Below, in pieces: positions 1-7,904 of a stretch of DNA of 42,235 bases (positions are counted from its first letter, which is position 1; each line of letters opens with the position of its first letter). The stretch covers positions 1 through 42,235 of the forward strand of contig ONTQ01000012.1 in assembly GCA_900320795.1 (NCBI GenBank), given 5' to 3'. This DNA is from an uncultured Bacteroidales bacterium. Lineage in GTDB: Bacteria; Bacteroidota; Bacteroidia; Bacteroidales; UBA932. The notes under the pieces were generated by a model. It was not told the origin of the DNA and searched no databases. It was given only the letters and a program-made list of their open reading frames with translations. A program made the position numbers and the translations under genes.

Positions 1-1088
1 ACGTCATTGCCGATTCCCAGGAAAGAGCAGGCCAGGGGGATAAGCATCAGCGAGCCGCCGGCCACTCCGGAAGCGCCGCAGGCACCCAGCGAGGCGACCA
101 CGCTCAGGAAAACGGCACTGGAGAAACTAACCTCGATTCCCAGGGTATGGGCCACCGCCAGCGTCATCACCGTAATGGTGACAGCCGCACCGTCCATGTT
201 GATGGTAGCGCCGAGCGGAATGCTGACAGAATAGAAGTCCCTGTCCAGCCCCAGTTTCTTGCAAAGAGCCATGTTGATGGGAATGTTGGCGGCCGAAGAG
301 CGGGTAAAAAAGGCTTGCAGGCCGCTTTCCTTCAGGCAGGTCCACAGCAGCGGATAAGGATTCTTGCCGGTGGCGATTAAAGACCACAAAGGATTGAGCA
401 TGATGGTATTGAACAGCATACAGCCCACCAGGACCAGGATGAGCTGTCCATAGGTGGTAAATATCTCCATGCCACTTTCTGACACGGCGGAGAAAACCAG
501 GCCCATAATGCCGAAGGGAGCGAACTGGATGACCCAGCGGACAATGAGGGAAACCACGTCGGCAAGGTCAGATACAACCTGGACAGTTGCCGGACCGGCC
601 GCAATCTTGAGACCCAGGCCGATGAGGATGGACCAGAAAAGAATGCCGATATAATTGGCCGTACTCAGAGAAGTCACCGGATTGGTAACCATATTCGAGA
701 GCAGGTTGGAAAAAACAGTCGACAATTCCGCCGTTGCGCTCGTCTCCACCACATCCTGCAACTGGAGGGTGACCGGGAAGAGGAAACAGCCGGCCACGGC
801 GACCAGGGCGGCAGAGAGCGTACTGATGATATACAAGGCTATGACCGTCCGGAAACGGGAGCCCAGCCCGCCCTGGGCATTGGCGATGGACGACATGACC
901 AGTACAGCCACAAGGATAGGGGCAACGGCCTTGAGGGCGCCCACAAAGAGCGTTCCGAAGATACCAATCCACGTCCATCCCGGGACCAGAAGCGCCAGGA
1001 CGGCGCCAATGACCAGGCCGATGAAGATGCGAAGAATCAGGCTGGTTGAAGCCCATTTTTTCAAGAGGTCGGAGAACTTGATATTCAT
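1..1088 (-). CDS. sstT: Serine/threonine:Na+ symporter, SstT-like (3' end cut by window edge)
   Basis: Reading from the ATG at 1088-1086 gives about 362 residues before the window ends, of roughly 400 expected; the C-terminus lies outside. The protein is a multi-pass membrane carrier of the dicarboxylate/amino acid:cation symporter (DAACS) family. Visible family signatures are SSAANIPINMALCKKLGLD, GATINMDGAA and GACGASGVAGGSLMLIPLA, which correspond to the two re-entrant hairpins and the NMDG sodium/substrate site. This combination is typical of SstT, which imports serine and threonine with Na+. It is the second gene of a minus-strand operon: its start lies 11 nt after the stop of the CoA-transferase gene, with no obvious Shine-Dalgarno in between. 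Family assignment is firm; serine/threonine preference is inferred from the SstT-like motifs. Confidence 0.9.
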   Translation of the reverse strand, partial: MNIKFSDLLKKWASTSLILRIFIGLVIGAVLALLVPGWTWIGIFGTLFVGALKAVAPILVAVLVMSSIANAQGGLGSRFRTVIALYIISTLSAALVAVAGCFLFPVTLQLQDVVETSATAELSTVFSNLLSNMVTNPVTSLSTANYIGILFWSILIGLGLKIAAGPATVQVVSDLADVVSLIVRWVIQFAPFGIMGLVFSAVSESGMEIFTTYGQLILVLVGCMLFNTIMLNPLWSLIATGKNPYPLLWTCLKESGLQAFFTRSSAANIPINMALCKKLGLDRDFYSVSIPLGATINMDGAAVTITVMTLAVAHTLGIEVSFSSAVFLSVVASLGACGASGVAGGSLMLIPLACSFLGIGND

Positions 1089-1099
1089 AGGACAAGTAT

Positions 1100-2377
1100 T
1101 TAGATTGCTCGGTTAAAACGCTCGAAGGCAGCGCGCTCAAGCGCCTCCCGGTCTTCGGGATGGGCGATGGAGATGAGGAGACGGGCACGTTCCTGCAGGG
1201 ATTTGCCATACAGGTTCACGGCTCCGTATTCGGTGACCACCCACTGGACATCGGCCCGGGGGGTGACAACACCGGCTCCGGGACGGAGCATGGGGACAAT
1301 TTTGGACAAGCCCCTGGCGGTTCGGGACGCGAGGGCTATAATGGCTTTTCCGCCCTTCGAGAGTTTGGCTCCGCGGACAAAATCCAACTGCCCGCCGGCA
1401 CCGGAATAGATATGTGTGCCGATGGAATCGGCGCATACCTGGCCGGTAAGATCGATTTCGATAGCCGAATTGATGGACACCATCCCCGGATTCCGTGCGA
1501 TGACACGGGGGTCATTGGTATAGGCAATGTCGCGCATCTGCACCTGTGGATTTTCCCGGATAAAATCGTACACCTCCCGGGAGCCCAACAGGAATGAAGC
1601 CACCACTTTCCCTTTGTCGATGGCCTTGCAGGCTCCGTCAATGACACCTCTGCGAATCAGCGCCAGGGCGCCGTCGGAGAACATTTCCGTATGCAGGCCC
1701 AGGTGTTTGTGGGAGACCAGGCTGGCACAGATGGCATTGGGCATGGAGCCGATTCCCATCTGCAGGCATGCTCCGTCAGGAATCAGAGCGGCACAGCGCC
1801 GACCGATCTCCAGGTCCGTGGCGGAAGGGCTGGCATAGGTGCTGGTAATGAGCGGACGGTCGTCGCGGACAAGGGCGGTGAATCGATCCAGGGGGACCAG
1901 GTCACCTTCCGCGAACGGGACCTGCGGATTCACCACGGCCATGCGTTCGCGCGCCACTTCAAGGGCAGCCGGCGAACAATCCACCGAAGTACCCAGCGAG
2001 ACCATTCCGTTCACGGGTTCTGAAACCTGCACCATGGCCACATCGCAGGGAAGGGATCCGCTGCGGTACATCAGCTGTGTTTCAAACAGGTTGGTCGGAA
2101 TATAATCGGCCACTCCCTCCCGGACCGACGCGCGCAGATTGGGCCCGACGAAAAAGCCCTGGTCCAGGAACGAGCCGGCAAACGCAGCCGAGCCGTAAGG
2201 GGCCGGGCCTTCGGTGTGGAAGTGATGGAAGTGCACGCCGGAGAGTTCTCCGGCGCGCTCGCAGAGAGCCTCGATAAGGATTTGCGGGACACTGGCAATG
2301 CTGGAGAGGTGGACATGGTCTCCGCTCCGTACGGCACGTACGGCCTCCAGGGCACTGATATAGGGTAATTGCTGCAT
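1100..2377 (-). CDS. Acetyl-CoA hydrolase/transferase-family CoA-transferase
   Basis: 425 aa, full length for the family that includes 4-hydroxybutyrate CoA-transferase, butyryl-CoA:acetate CoA-transferase and succinate/acetate CoA-transferases. These move CoA between an acyl-CoA and a free carboxylate in the cytosol. Visible signatures: the GLHTEMFSDG segment with Glu231, aligned with the catalytic glutamate of 4-hydroxybutyrate CoA-transferase; the SGAGGQLDFVRGA oxyanion/CoA loop near residues 322-334; and EYGAVNLYGKS near 385. No membrane segment or signal peptide. The start is fixed by a TATCTTTG promoter box ending 8 nt upstream. Transcribed divergently from mazG and in tandem with sstT, which suggests a role in organic-acid or amino-acid fermentation. 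The exact acyl substrate cannot be read from sequence. Confidence 0.9.
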   Translation of the reverse strand: MQQLPYISALEAVRAVRSGDHVHLSSIASVPQILIEALCERAGELSGVHFHHFHTEGPAPYGSAAFAGSFLDQGFFVGPNLRASVREGVADYIPTNLFETQLMYRSGSLPCDVAMVQVSEPVNGMVSLGTSVDCSPAALEVARERMAVVNPQVPFAEGDLVPLDRFTALVRDDRPLITSTYASPSATDLEIGRRCAALIPDGACLQMGIGSMPNAICASLVSHKHLGLHTEMFSDGALALIRRGVIDGACKAIDKGKVVASFLLGSREVYDFIRENPQVQMRDIAYTNDPRVIARNPGMVSINSAIEIDLTGQVCADSIGTHIYSGAGGQLDFVRGAKLSKGGKAIIALASRTARGLSKIVPMLRPGAGVVTPRADVQWVVTEYGAVNLYGKSLQERARLLISIAHPEDREALERAAFERFNRAI

Positions 2378-2385
2378 TTCAAAGA

Positions 2386-2393
2386 CAAAGATA
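2386..2393 (-). promoter_or_regulatory. Bacteroidetes -7 box (TATCTTTG) for the CoA-transferase operon
   Basis: On the minus strand this reads TATCTTTG, an exact match to the Bacteroidetes -7 consensus TAnnTTTG. It ends only 8 nt before the start codon at 2377, so the transcript would have almost no leader. No convincing TTTG -33 box is seen at the expected spacing. Confidence 0.6.
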
Positions 2394-2406
2394 GCGATAT
2401 TCTTTG

Positions 2407-2414
2407 TATATTTG
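2407..2414 (+). promoter_or_regulatory. Bacteroidetes -7 box (TATATTTG) for mazG
   Basis: TATATTTG matches TAnnTTTG exactly and lies 10 nt before the first plausible ATG of mazG (2425) and 19 nt before the second (2434). It is back-to-back with the divergent CoA-transferase promoter, the two boxes being 13 nt apart. It argues against an earlier start at 2404, which would lie inside or upstream of the promoter. Confidence 0.6.
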
Positions 2415-2424
2415 CGCCTCTAAA

Positions 2425-3127
2425 ATGAATACTATGCATACTCGGGAAGAAAAGCTGGCCGCCTTTGGCCGATTGCTGGATATCATGGACGCTCTTCGCG
2501 TAAAATGCCCCTGGAACGCCGCCCAGACCATGGATTCCATCCGTCCCATGACGGAAGAGGAAGTCTATGAACTCAGCGACACCATCCTGGAGGGGGATCG
2601 CCAGGGAACGGCCAAGGAAATTGGCGACCTGCTGTACCACATGGTCTTCTATGCACGGATTGGCCAGGAGGAAGGCGCTTTCGACATTGCGGACAGCATT
2701 GGCAAGGTATGCGACAAAATGGTGTTCCGCCATCCGCACGTGTTCGGCCCCGAGGCTGGCAAGCCCACATCGGCCAAGGAGATTGCCGATACCTGGGAAC
2801 TGGTGAAAGCCAAGGAAAAGGATGGCAACAAAACCGTCATGGGTGGCATTCCCAAGGCGATGCCGGCTGTTTTGAAGGCCCTTTCCATGCAGGAAAAGGC
2901 ACGGGGCTGCGGTTTTGACTGGGAGAAGAAGGAAGATCTCCGTCATCAATGCCGCCCGCCTCTATGGCGTGGACCCGGAAGCCGCCCTCGGCCGCAGCTG
3001 CGAAAAGTTCCGCCGCCGCTTCAACTACGTCGAGGCCGAAACCCTCCGCAGCGGCCGAAAACTCTCCGACATGACCCTGGCCGATATGGACGCCCTCTGG
3101 GACCAGGCCAAAGCCCTGGGCCTGTAG
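2425..3127 (+). pseudogene. mazG: mazG, broken by internal deletion and frameshift
   Basis: The first part (ATG at 2425 or 2434, to about 2940) encodes a normal N-terminal half of the nucleoside triphosphate pyrophosphohydrolase MazG, with EEEVYEL, EIGDLLYHMVFYARIGQEEG, HPHVFG and the linker ending GFDWEKKED. The normal continuation is an EExxE-containing helix and an E-x-x-GDLLF segment. Instead the frame runs into non-MazG sequence, while the last MazG segment (VINAARLYGVDPEAAL, then KFRRRFNYVE to a TAG at 3125-3127) follows directly in another frame. About 35-45 codons holding the metal-binding acidic motif of the C-terminal domain are therefore missing and the frame is shifted. In E. coli MazG that C-terminal domain is the active one. 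A residual N-terminal-domain protein could still be made. Confidence 0.8.
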
Positions 3128-3147
3128 GTGCAGCCCAAGGGCGTCAG

Positions 3148-3271
3148 GCCCTCCGGAGGAAGAAATCCCCTCGCGCTCATTTTGCCGCCTCGACACAAAA
3201 TCGGCCTTTGTACAGCCTTCTCACTGTCGAGGCGGCAAGGGCACAGAAGGAAGGGGCACCCTCCAGAGGGC
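3148..3271. repeat. Long imperfect inverted repeat (about 124 bp)
   Basis: The inner arms are a perfect 14-bp inverted repeat, TTGCCGCCTCGACA (3182-3195) against TGTCGAGGCGGCAA (3225-3238). Inside the loop ACAAA (3195-3199) can pair with TTTGT (3207-3211). The outer ends also match: GCCCTCCGGAGG (3148-3159) against CCTCCAGAGGGC (3260-3271) with one mismatch. The middle of each arm is diverged. The whole could fold as one long hairpin, as in a structured RNA or a miniature inverted-repeat element. A CTTTT run follows the right arm, so it may also terminate transcription. Confidence 0.65.
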
Positions 3272-3504
3272 TTTTACACCCCGCACGAGGGTAGTCTTGG
3301 CTTCGCCAGCATCAGGACTTTAGTTCGAAAAGTCTATTAAAAATCAGGACGGGTCACTTCGGCGTCTGCGTCCACAGGTTTGCAGAGGACAAGATAGTTG
3401 TCAAAGGCTCGGTTACGGGCTGGCGATGTTTTGTAAAGCACTGTGTATTAGGCTATTATGAAAAAGCCCCAGCCCGCGACACTCTTTTAAGTCCTTGCAT
3501 ATCA

Positions 3505-3545
3505 CCTACTTAGCGCTTACGCCAAAGCCTGGCGCAAGCAGTAGG
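3505..3545. terminator. Stem-loop downstream of the HerA-like gene
   Basis: CCTACT (3505-3510) pairs with AGTAGG (3540-3545). Inside, CTTACGCCA (3516-3524) pairs with TGGCGCAAG (3530-3538) with one mismatch around an AAGCC loop. It lies 17 nt beyond the stop codon of the minus-strand HerA-like gene, so a transcription-ending or 3'-stabilising role is likely. There is no long U-tract, so it is not a classic intrinsic terminator. Confidence 0.4.
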
Positions 3546-3561
3546 AAGGGATACCCTCCCC

Positions 3562-5187
3562 TTACTTGATCAGATTCCCGAGGATTGAGCGGGTGAGTTC
3601 ACGGGTGAGGGTGCTGGTGGCACTCTTGGTGGCTTTGGTTACGGCTTTCTTGGTGGTGGAAGTCTTGGAGGAGGACTTCTTGCCGGTGATGGCATCGGCG
3701 GCAGCGGCGGCGGCCACGCCGGTAACGGCCGTAATCACGCTCTTGAGCACCTTTGAGGCAATGCTGTTCTTGGCTTTTTTGGCCTTCTCCTTCTCCAGTT
3801 TTTCCTGCTCCTTGGCAGCGCGGGCGGCTTCCTTGGCTTCGGCCGCAGCCTGCCTCTCAGCCTCTTCTGCAGCCTCAATCTCGGCCTTCTGGCGCTCCGC
3901 CTCCAGCGTGGCGGCGGTAATAATCTCGTAGGCACTTTCCCGGTCCACCACATGGTCGTAACGGCCATAGAGGCGGCTGCGTTTGATAAGGTCGGCCCGC
4001 TGGTCTTCCGTAATGGCCCCAATCTGGCTCAGCGGGAACAGAATCTTGGCCCGCTCCACGATGGAAGGCGTACCCTTTTCATCCAGGAAGGAGACCAGCG
4101 CCTCGCCGGTGCCTAGTTCAAGGAGAGTATCATACGTCTTGAAAGCTGGATTGGGACGGAAAGTATCGGCCGCTACCTTCACGGCTTTCTGGTCCTGGGG
4201 CGAGTAGGCACGGAGGGCGTGTTGCACGCGGTTACCGAGCTGGCCCAGGATATTGGACGGGATGTCCGTGGGGCTCTGGGTGATGAAATAGATGCCCACA
4301 CCCTTGGAACGGATGAGGCGGATTACCTGCTCGATTTTGTCCGTCAGGGCCTTGGAGGTGCCTTCGAAGAGCATGTGTGCCTCGTCGAAGAAGAACACCA
4401 GTTTGGGAAGGTCCATGTCGCCCACCTCGGGAAGGGTGGCGTACAGTTCCGAAAGGAGCCACAACAGGAAGGTGGAATAGAGTTTGGGCTGTAGCATCAG
4501 GCGGTCGGCCGCAAGAACGTTCATGATGCCCTTTCCGCCTTCGCACTGAAGGAGGTCGTAGATGTCAAAGTCCGGTTCGCCGAAGAATTTATCAGCTCCC
4601 TGGTTTTCCAGGGCCAGCAGGGCACGCTGAATCGCGCCCACCGAAGCCGATGTCACATTGCCATACTTCGTAGTATATTCCGCGGCGTTCTGCCCGACGA
4701 AGTTGAGCATGGCACGAAGGTCCTTCAAGTCAATGAGCAGCAGGCCGTTGTCGTCGGCAATGCGGAAAACGATATTCAGGACGCCAGTCTGTGTTTCATT
4801 GAGTTCCATCAGACGGCCCAGCATCTCGGGACCCATGCGGGAGATGGTGCTGCGCATCGGATGGCCCTGCTCGCCGTAAACATCAAAAAAGCGGACGGGA
4901 CACGGCTGGAACTGAGGATTCTCAATGCCGAATTCCGGCAGACGTTTCTCAATGAAACCGGACAGTTTACCCGTCTGGGAAATACCGCTGAGGTCACCCT
5001 TCATATCGGCCATGAAACAAGGGATGCCGGCCTGGCTGAAAGTTTCGGCCATTACTTGCAAGGTTACGGTCTTACCGGTACCGGTGGCGCCGGCGATGAG
5101 TCCGTGGCGATTGATCATCTTTCCCACGAGGGAAAGGGGTCCGTTCTCGGAATGGGCTACATACAGCCCGCGATCTTTGTCAAGCAT
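3562..5187 (-). CDS. HerA-like ATPase (DUF853/YjgR family)
   Basis: 541 aa. Walker A is GATGTGKT (residues 33-40) and Walker B is LVFFFDEAH. FITQSPTDIPSNILGQLGNRVQHALRA is typical of the DUF853/YjgR group of HerA/FtsK-type ATPases. In this family the ATPase core is followed by a charged C-terminal region. Here residues from about 415 on are an A/E/K-rich predicted coiled coil, then an Ala-rich stretch and a basic Ser/Thr/Lys tail. No signal peptide; probably cytoplasmic. The function of the family is not established; DNA translocation is inferred from homology to HerA. It is the last gene of a five-gene operon, starting 3 nt after the cstA stop. Confidence 0.88.
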   Translation of the reverse strand: MLDKDRGLYVAHSENGPLSLVGKMINRHGLIAGATGTGKTVTLQVMAETFSQAGIPCFMADMKGDLSGISQTGKLSGFIEKRLPEFGIENPQFQPCPVRFFDVYGEQGHPMRSTISRMGPEMLGRLMELNETQTGVLNIVFRIADDNGLLLIDLKDLRAMLNFVGQNAAEYTTKYGNVTSASVGAIQRALLALENQGADKFFGEPDFDIYDLLQCEGGKGIMNVLAADRLMLQPKLYSTFLLWLLSELYATLPEVGDMDLPKLVFFFDEAHMLFEGTSKALTDKIEQVIRLIRSKGVGIYFITQSPTDIPSNILGQLGNRVQHALRAYSPQDQKAVKVAADTFRPNPAFKTYDTLLELGTGEALVSFLDEKGTPSIVERAKILFPLSQIGAITEDQRADLIKRSRLYGRYDHVVDRESAYEIITAATLEAERQKAEIEAAEEAERQAAAEAKEAARAAKEQEKLEKEKAKKAKNSIASKVLKSVITAVTGVAAAAAADAITGKKSSSKTSTTKKAVTKATKSATSTLTRELTRSILGNLIK

Positions 5188-5190
5188 AAG

Positions 5191-6648
5191 TTATTTCCTG
5201 TTTTTACGATAATTCCAAAGATAGAAGCCCGGGAAGGCGAACAGGGCCGATGCCCCCGCAATCCAAGGCGTATATTCCTGCGGCAGGCCGAAGCCAATCT
5301 TGTCCACCAGGATGAAAGTGATGCACACCGCCGTCATGAACACGGCCGGGATAAACGTGACCAGGAACCACTGACCGCCCTTTTCCTTGACCAGATAGGT
5401 GGTTGCGGTCCACAGCATGATGGCGGCCAGCGTCTGGTTGCTCCAGCCAAAATAGCGCCAGATTACGTTGAAACCGTTGGCATCGGAAATATTGTACCAC
5501 AGCAGGAGGGCCGACAGCGCAAAGAGCGGAACGGCCAGTGCCAGGCGGCTGGCGAGTTTTTTCTGGGGAAGATGCACAAAGTCCGCGATGATGAGGCGGG
5601 CGCTGCGGAAAGCCGTGTCGCCGGAAGTGATGGGAGCGGCCACCACCCCCATCACGGCCAGGATGCCGCCCACCAGGCCCAGCCAGCCCTGTGAAACCTT
5701 GGTAACCACGGCAGGGGCCGATGCAGTGATGTCCGAACCCACCTCGGCGGCACCGCCGTCGAAGAAGAACCACGAAGCCACGGCCGCCCAGATGAGGGCC
5801 ACCAGACCTTCCGTAATCATGGCACCGTAGAAAATGGGCCGTCCTTGCTTCTCATTGCCCATGCAACGCGCCATCATAGGGCTCTGGGTGGCATGGAAAC
5901 CGGAAATGGCCCCACAGGCGATGGTGATGAAAAGGCAAGGGAAAATGGGCTGATCCTTGAGGCCCACCTTGTCCTGCCAGCCGCCCAACCCGTCCCAAAT
6001 CTCGGGAAGGTGCGGCCACTTGACAAAGAGGCACACCATTAGCGCAACGGCCATGAAAAGCAGCGCCACGGCAAAGACGGGATAAATCTTGCCGATTAAC
6101 TTGTCGATGGGAAGCAGGGTGGCTATTACATAATAGAGGAAGATAATCCCCACCCAGAGCATGATGGCATTGGTGCTGCCATCCCCTGCCATATCTCCCA
6201 GAATGAGCGCAGGGCTGTACACGAATACGGTACCGACCAGCGCCAGAAGGATGATGGAGAACGCCAGCATCACAATCTTGGTGGCTTTGCTCATATAGTC
6301 ACCCACCAGTTCGGGAACACCCACGCCTCCGCGACGGAGGGACATCATCCCCACCATGTAATCATGTACGGCACCGGCGAAGATACAGCCAAAGACAATC
6401 CACAAATAACTGGCCGGGCCGAACTTGGCACCCATGATGGCTCCGAAAATGGGGCCCGTTCCTGCGATGTTCAGGAACTGGACCATGAACACCCGCCAGG
6501 AGGGCATCTTGATAAAGTCCACGCCGTCGGACTTGGTGACGGCGGGCGTGAGGCGCGCGGGATCCGGACCGAACATCCGGTCCACAAAGGCTCCGTAAAA
6601 GACATAGCCCAGGACCAGGGCAACGATGCTTAAAAGAAAAGATAACAT
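5191..6648 (-). CDS. cstA: Carbon starvation protein A (CstA-family transporter, short form)
   Basis: 485 aa polytopic membrane protein. The N-terminal GYVFYGAFVDRMFGPD, the FLNIAGTGPIFGAIMGA segment, GAVHDYMVGMMSLRRGG and GFHATQSPMMARCMGNE are hallmarks of CstA/BtsT transporters, which import pyruvate or peptides. It is much shorter than E. coli CstA (about 700 aa), the usual length of the compact Bacteroidetes version; the start and the last hydrophobic segment look intact. Its ATG directly abuts a copy of a 27-bp dispersed repeat (6649-6675), which therefore forms its ribosome-binding region. It follows rsmD by 29 nt and precedes the HerA-like gene by 3 nt. Substrate not predictable here. 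Confidence 0.92.
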   Translation of the reverse strand: MLSFLLSIVALVLGYVFYGAFVDRMFGPDPARLTPAVTKSDGVDFIKMPSWRVFMVQFLNIAGTGPIFGAIMGAKFGPASYLWIVFGCIFAGAVHDYMVGMMSLRRGGVGVPELVGDYMSKATKIVMLAFSIILLALVGTVFVYSPALILGDMAGDGSTNAIMLWVGIIFLYYVIATLLPIDKLIGKIYPVFAVALLFMAVALMVCLFVKWPHLPEIWDGLGGWQDKVGLKDQPIFPCLFITIACGAISGFHATQSPMMARCMGNEKQGRPIFYGAMITEGLVALIWAAVASWFFFDGGAAEVGSDITASAPAVVTKVSQGWLGLVGGILAVMGVVAAPITSGDTAFRSARLIIADFVHLPQKKLASRLALAVPLFALSALLLWYNISDANGFNVIWRYFGWSNQTLAAIMLWTATTYLVKEKGGQWFLVTFIPAVFMTAVCITFILVDKIGFGLPQEYTPWIAGASALFAFPGFYLWNYRKNRK

Positions 6649-6675
6649 AGATTCTTCGCTTTGCTCAGAATGACA
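6649..6675 (-). repeat. 27-bp dispersed repeat, copy A (upstream of cstA)
   Basis: Plus-strand sequence begins AGATTCTTCGCTTTGCTCAG and ends AATGACA. It lies between the rsmD stop (6678) and the cstA ATG (6648), touching the latter. It matches copy B at 12746-12772 at 24 of 27 positions by eye. ATTCT and AGAAT within it can form a short stem. Confidence 0.85.
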
Positions 6676-6677
6676 AT

Positions 6678-7208
6678 CTATTCAAAAAAACTGAAATGCA
6701 CACGTCCGTAATGGCGTTCTTTCACAAAACGGGAATGGTTTACGAAGGAATGCTCATCACCGTGTTCCAGGATAAAATACCGTTCCGGATGCAGGATGCC
6801 GGCGGCAAAGACAAGGTCCGGGAGGTTTTCCAGCCCCTCCAGGGCATAAGGCGGGTCGGCAAACACGATGTCGAATTTTTCCCGGCAGATGGGCAGGAAG
6901 TCAAAGACATTGTCCCGTACCATGGTTACATTCTTCAAGCCCAGCCGGTCGGCTTCCGTCTTGATGAAGGAAGCATTCTCACGGGCCATCTCCACGCAAT
7001 AGACACGGGCTGCGCCGCGGGATGCGAATTCAAAAGCGATGGAGCCGGTTCCTCCAAAAAGATCCAGGACCTTAAGGTCCTCAAACTCATATTCGTTGTC
7101 CAGGATGTTGAAAAGGCCTTCCTTGGCGAAGTCCGTAGTGGGGCGCGCCTTATAGCCCGCCGGTGGCAGGATTACCTTTCCCTTGAGTTTTCCCCCGATG
7201 ATTCTCAT
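6678..7208 (-). CDS. rsmD: 16S rRNA (guanine(966)-N2)-methyltransferase RsmD
   Basis: 176 aa from the ATG at 7208. This start is chosen because MRIIGGKLKGKVILPP is the standard RsmD N-terminus and because it overlaps the stop of the upstream gene as ATGA; an in-frame extension to 7418 would lie within that gene. SAM-binding motif DLFGGTGSIAFEFASRGA and catalytic motif FADPPY are present. The protein methylates G966 of 16S rRNA in the assembling 30S subunit. It is coupled to the DUF3822 gene, a pairing often seen in Bacteroidetes, and followed by cstA after 29 nt that hold a dispersed repeat. Confidence 0.95.
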   Translation of the reverse strand: MRIIGGKLKGKVILPPAGYKARPTTDFAKEGLFNILDNEYEFEDLKVLDLFGGTGSIAFEFASRGAARVYCVEMARENASFIKTEADRLGLKNVTMVRDNVFDFLPICREKFDIVFADPPYALEGLENLPDLVFAAGILHPERYFILEHGDEHSFVNHSRFVKERHYGRVHFSFFE

Positions 7209-7897
7209 AGCTGCACCACCCCCTTGAAGTAGCGGTACAGGGACATCTCCGCTTCCGGGTCCAGCGGCGTACGGAAACAGACGGTGGACACCTCCGGATT
7301 CAACTGGAGGCGCCTCATACCGAGGAATAGGAAATACTGGGCCGTCGTAAAATCCGGGGCTTCGAAGACATTGGCCAGCAGGAGGCTCTTCCCCTGGGCG
7401 ATGACAAGGTGCAGCCAACCATCCCTCCAGGAAGCTACGATCTTATTATACTCCGGGAGGGTTTCCAGTTGCCGGAGAAGATAATACATTTCCGGAAGAA
7501 CCCGCACCGGCACTCCCGTAGAAGGGAGCACCGTCTGGGCGATTACCTTGGAAAGGGACTCGCCCAGAGTATTGGAAAAAACAAGGACCGAGGCCAGGGA
7601 AGGGAGATTGACCGATTCCACGAAATCCCCCTCTTCCAAAGCCGCCACCTCCTCCAGTGCGATACGGGCCCTCCCCGGGTTGTAGAAACTCTCCGGAACC
7701 AGGGCAACTTTGGGAGTGAGCAGCGACACTTCGACGTTCCGGTACCTGCGTTGGAATTCCGGAGTGGTAAACAGTCGCTCCGCTCCAATCCAGGCCGATC
7801 GGGGGCCCTCTTCCTCTCCGGTACAGACCTTAAAAGAATATCCACTCAAGGAAACTTGAATGGATATTCCTGTATATGATGTATGAGCCTGGTCCAT
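7205..7897 (-). CDS. DUF3822 family protein
   Basis: 230 aa. Recognised as DUF3822 by the ALVPESFYNPGRARIALEEVA segment, the central VFSNTLGES region, the SWRDGWLHLVIAQGKSLLLANVFEA stretch and its position directly before rsmD with a 4-nt ATGA overlap, a conserved Bacteroidetes arrangement. No signal peptide or membrane segment, so probably cytosolic. Function unknown. The overlap implies translational coupling with RsmD. It starts 7 nt after the stop of the preceding hypothetical gene. Confidence 0.8.
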   Translation of the reverse strand: MDQAHTSYTGISIQVSLSGYSFKVCTGEEEGPRSAWIGAERLFTTPEFQRRYRNVEVSLLTPKVALVPESFYNPGRARIALEEVAALEEGDFVESVNLPSLASVLVFSNTLGESLSKVIAQTVLPSTGVPVRVLPEMYYLLRQLETLPEYNKIVASWRDGWLHLVIAQGKSLLLANVFEAPDFTTAQYFLFLGMRRLQLNPEVSTVCFRTPLDPEAEMSLYRYFKGVVQL

Positions 7898-7904
7898 GGA
7901 AGGA

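Larger units (their letters stand above)
3128..3561. other. Gene-free region with several inverted repeats
   Basis: About 430 bp between broken mazG and the end of the HerA-like gene, with no credible coding sequence on either strand. It holds a long imperfect inverted repeat (3148-3271), a small hairpin GACTTT/AAAGTC (3316-3321 with 3329-3334), a GC-rich pair CGGGCTGG/CCAGCCCG (3416-3423 with 3469-3476) and a stem-loop at 3505-3545. Parts could end transcription of mazG (plus) or the HerA-like gene (minus). None looks like tmRNA, RNase P, SRP or 6S RNA to me. Confidence 0.6.

Noticed and set aside
568-1209. A 213-codon minus-strand frame within sstT
   Set aside because: Out of frame with the clear SstT reading frame and without family similarity; it crosses the end of the CoA-transferase gene.
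2071-2949. A 292-codon minus-strand frame opposite mazG
   Set aside because: Antisense to mazG and running into the CoA-transferase gene in another frame; no plausible protein features.
3128-3340. A 70-codon plus-strand frame after mazG
   Set aside because: It lies over the long inverted repeat, has no plausible start signal and reads as low-complexity basic sequence.
3337-3441. A short minus-strand frame with fairly natural residues (ends KPVDADAEVTRPDF)
   Set aside because: Only 34 codons with a GTG start and no start signals; no family recognised. It could be the tail of a lost gene but cannot be supported.
7209-7418. N-terminal extension of rsmD
   Set aside because: Overlaps the DUF3822 gene; the conserved RsmD start MRIIGG lies at 7208 with an ATGA overlap.
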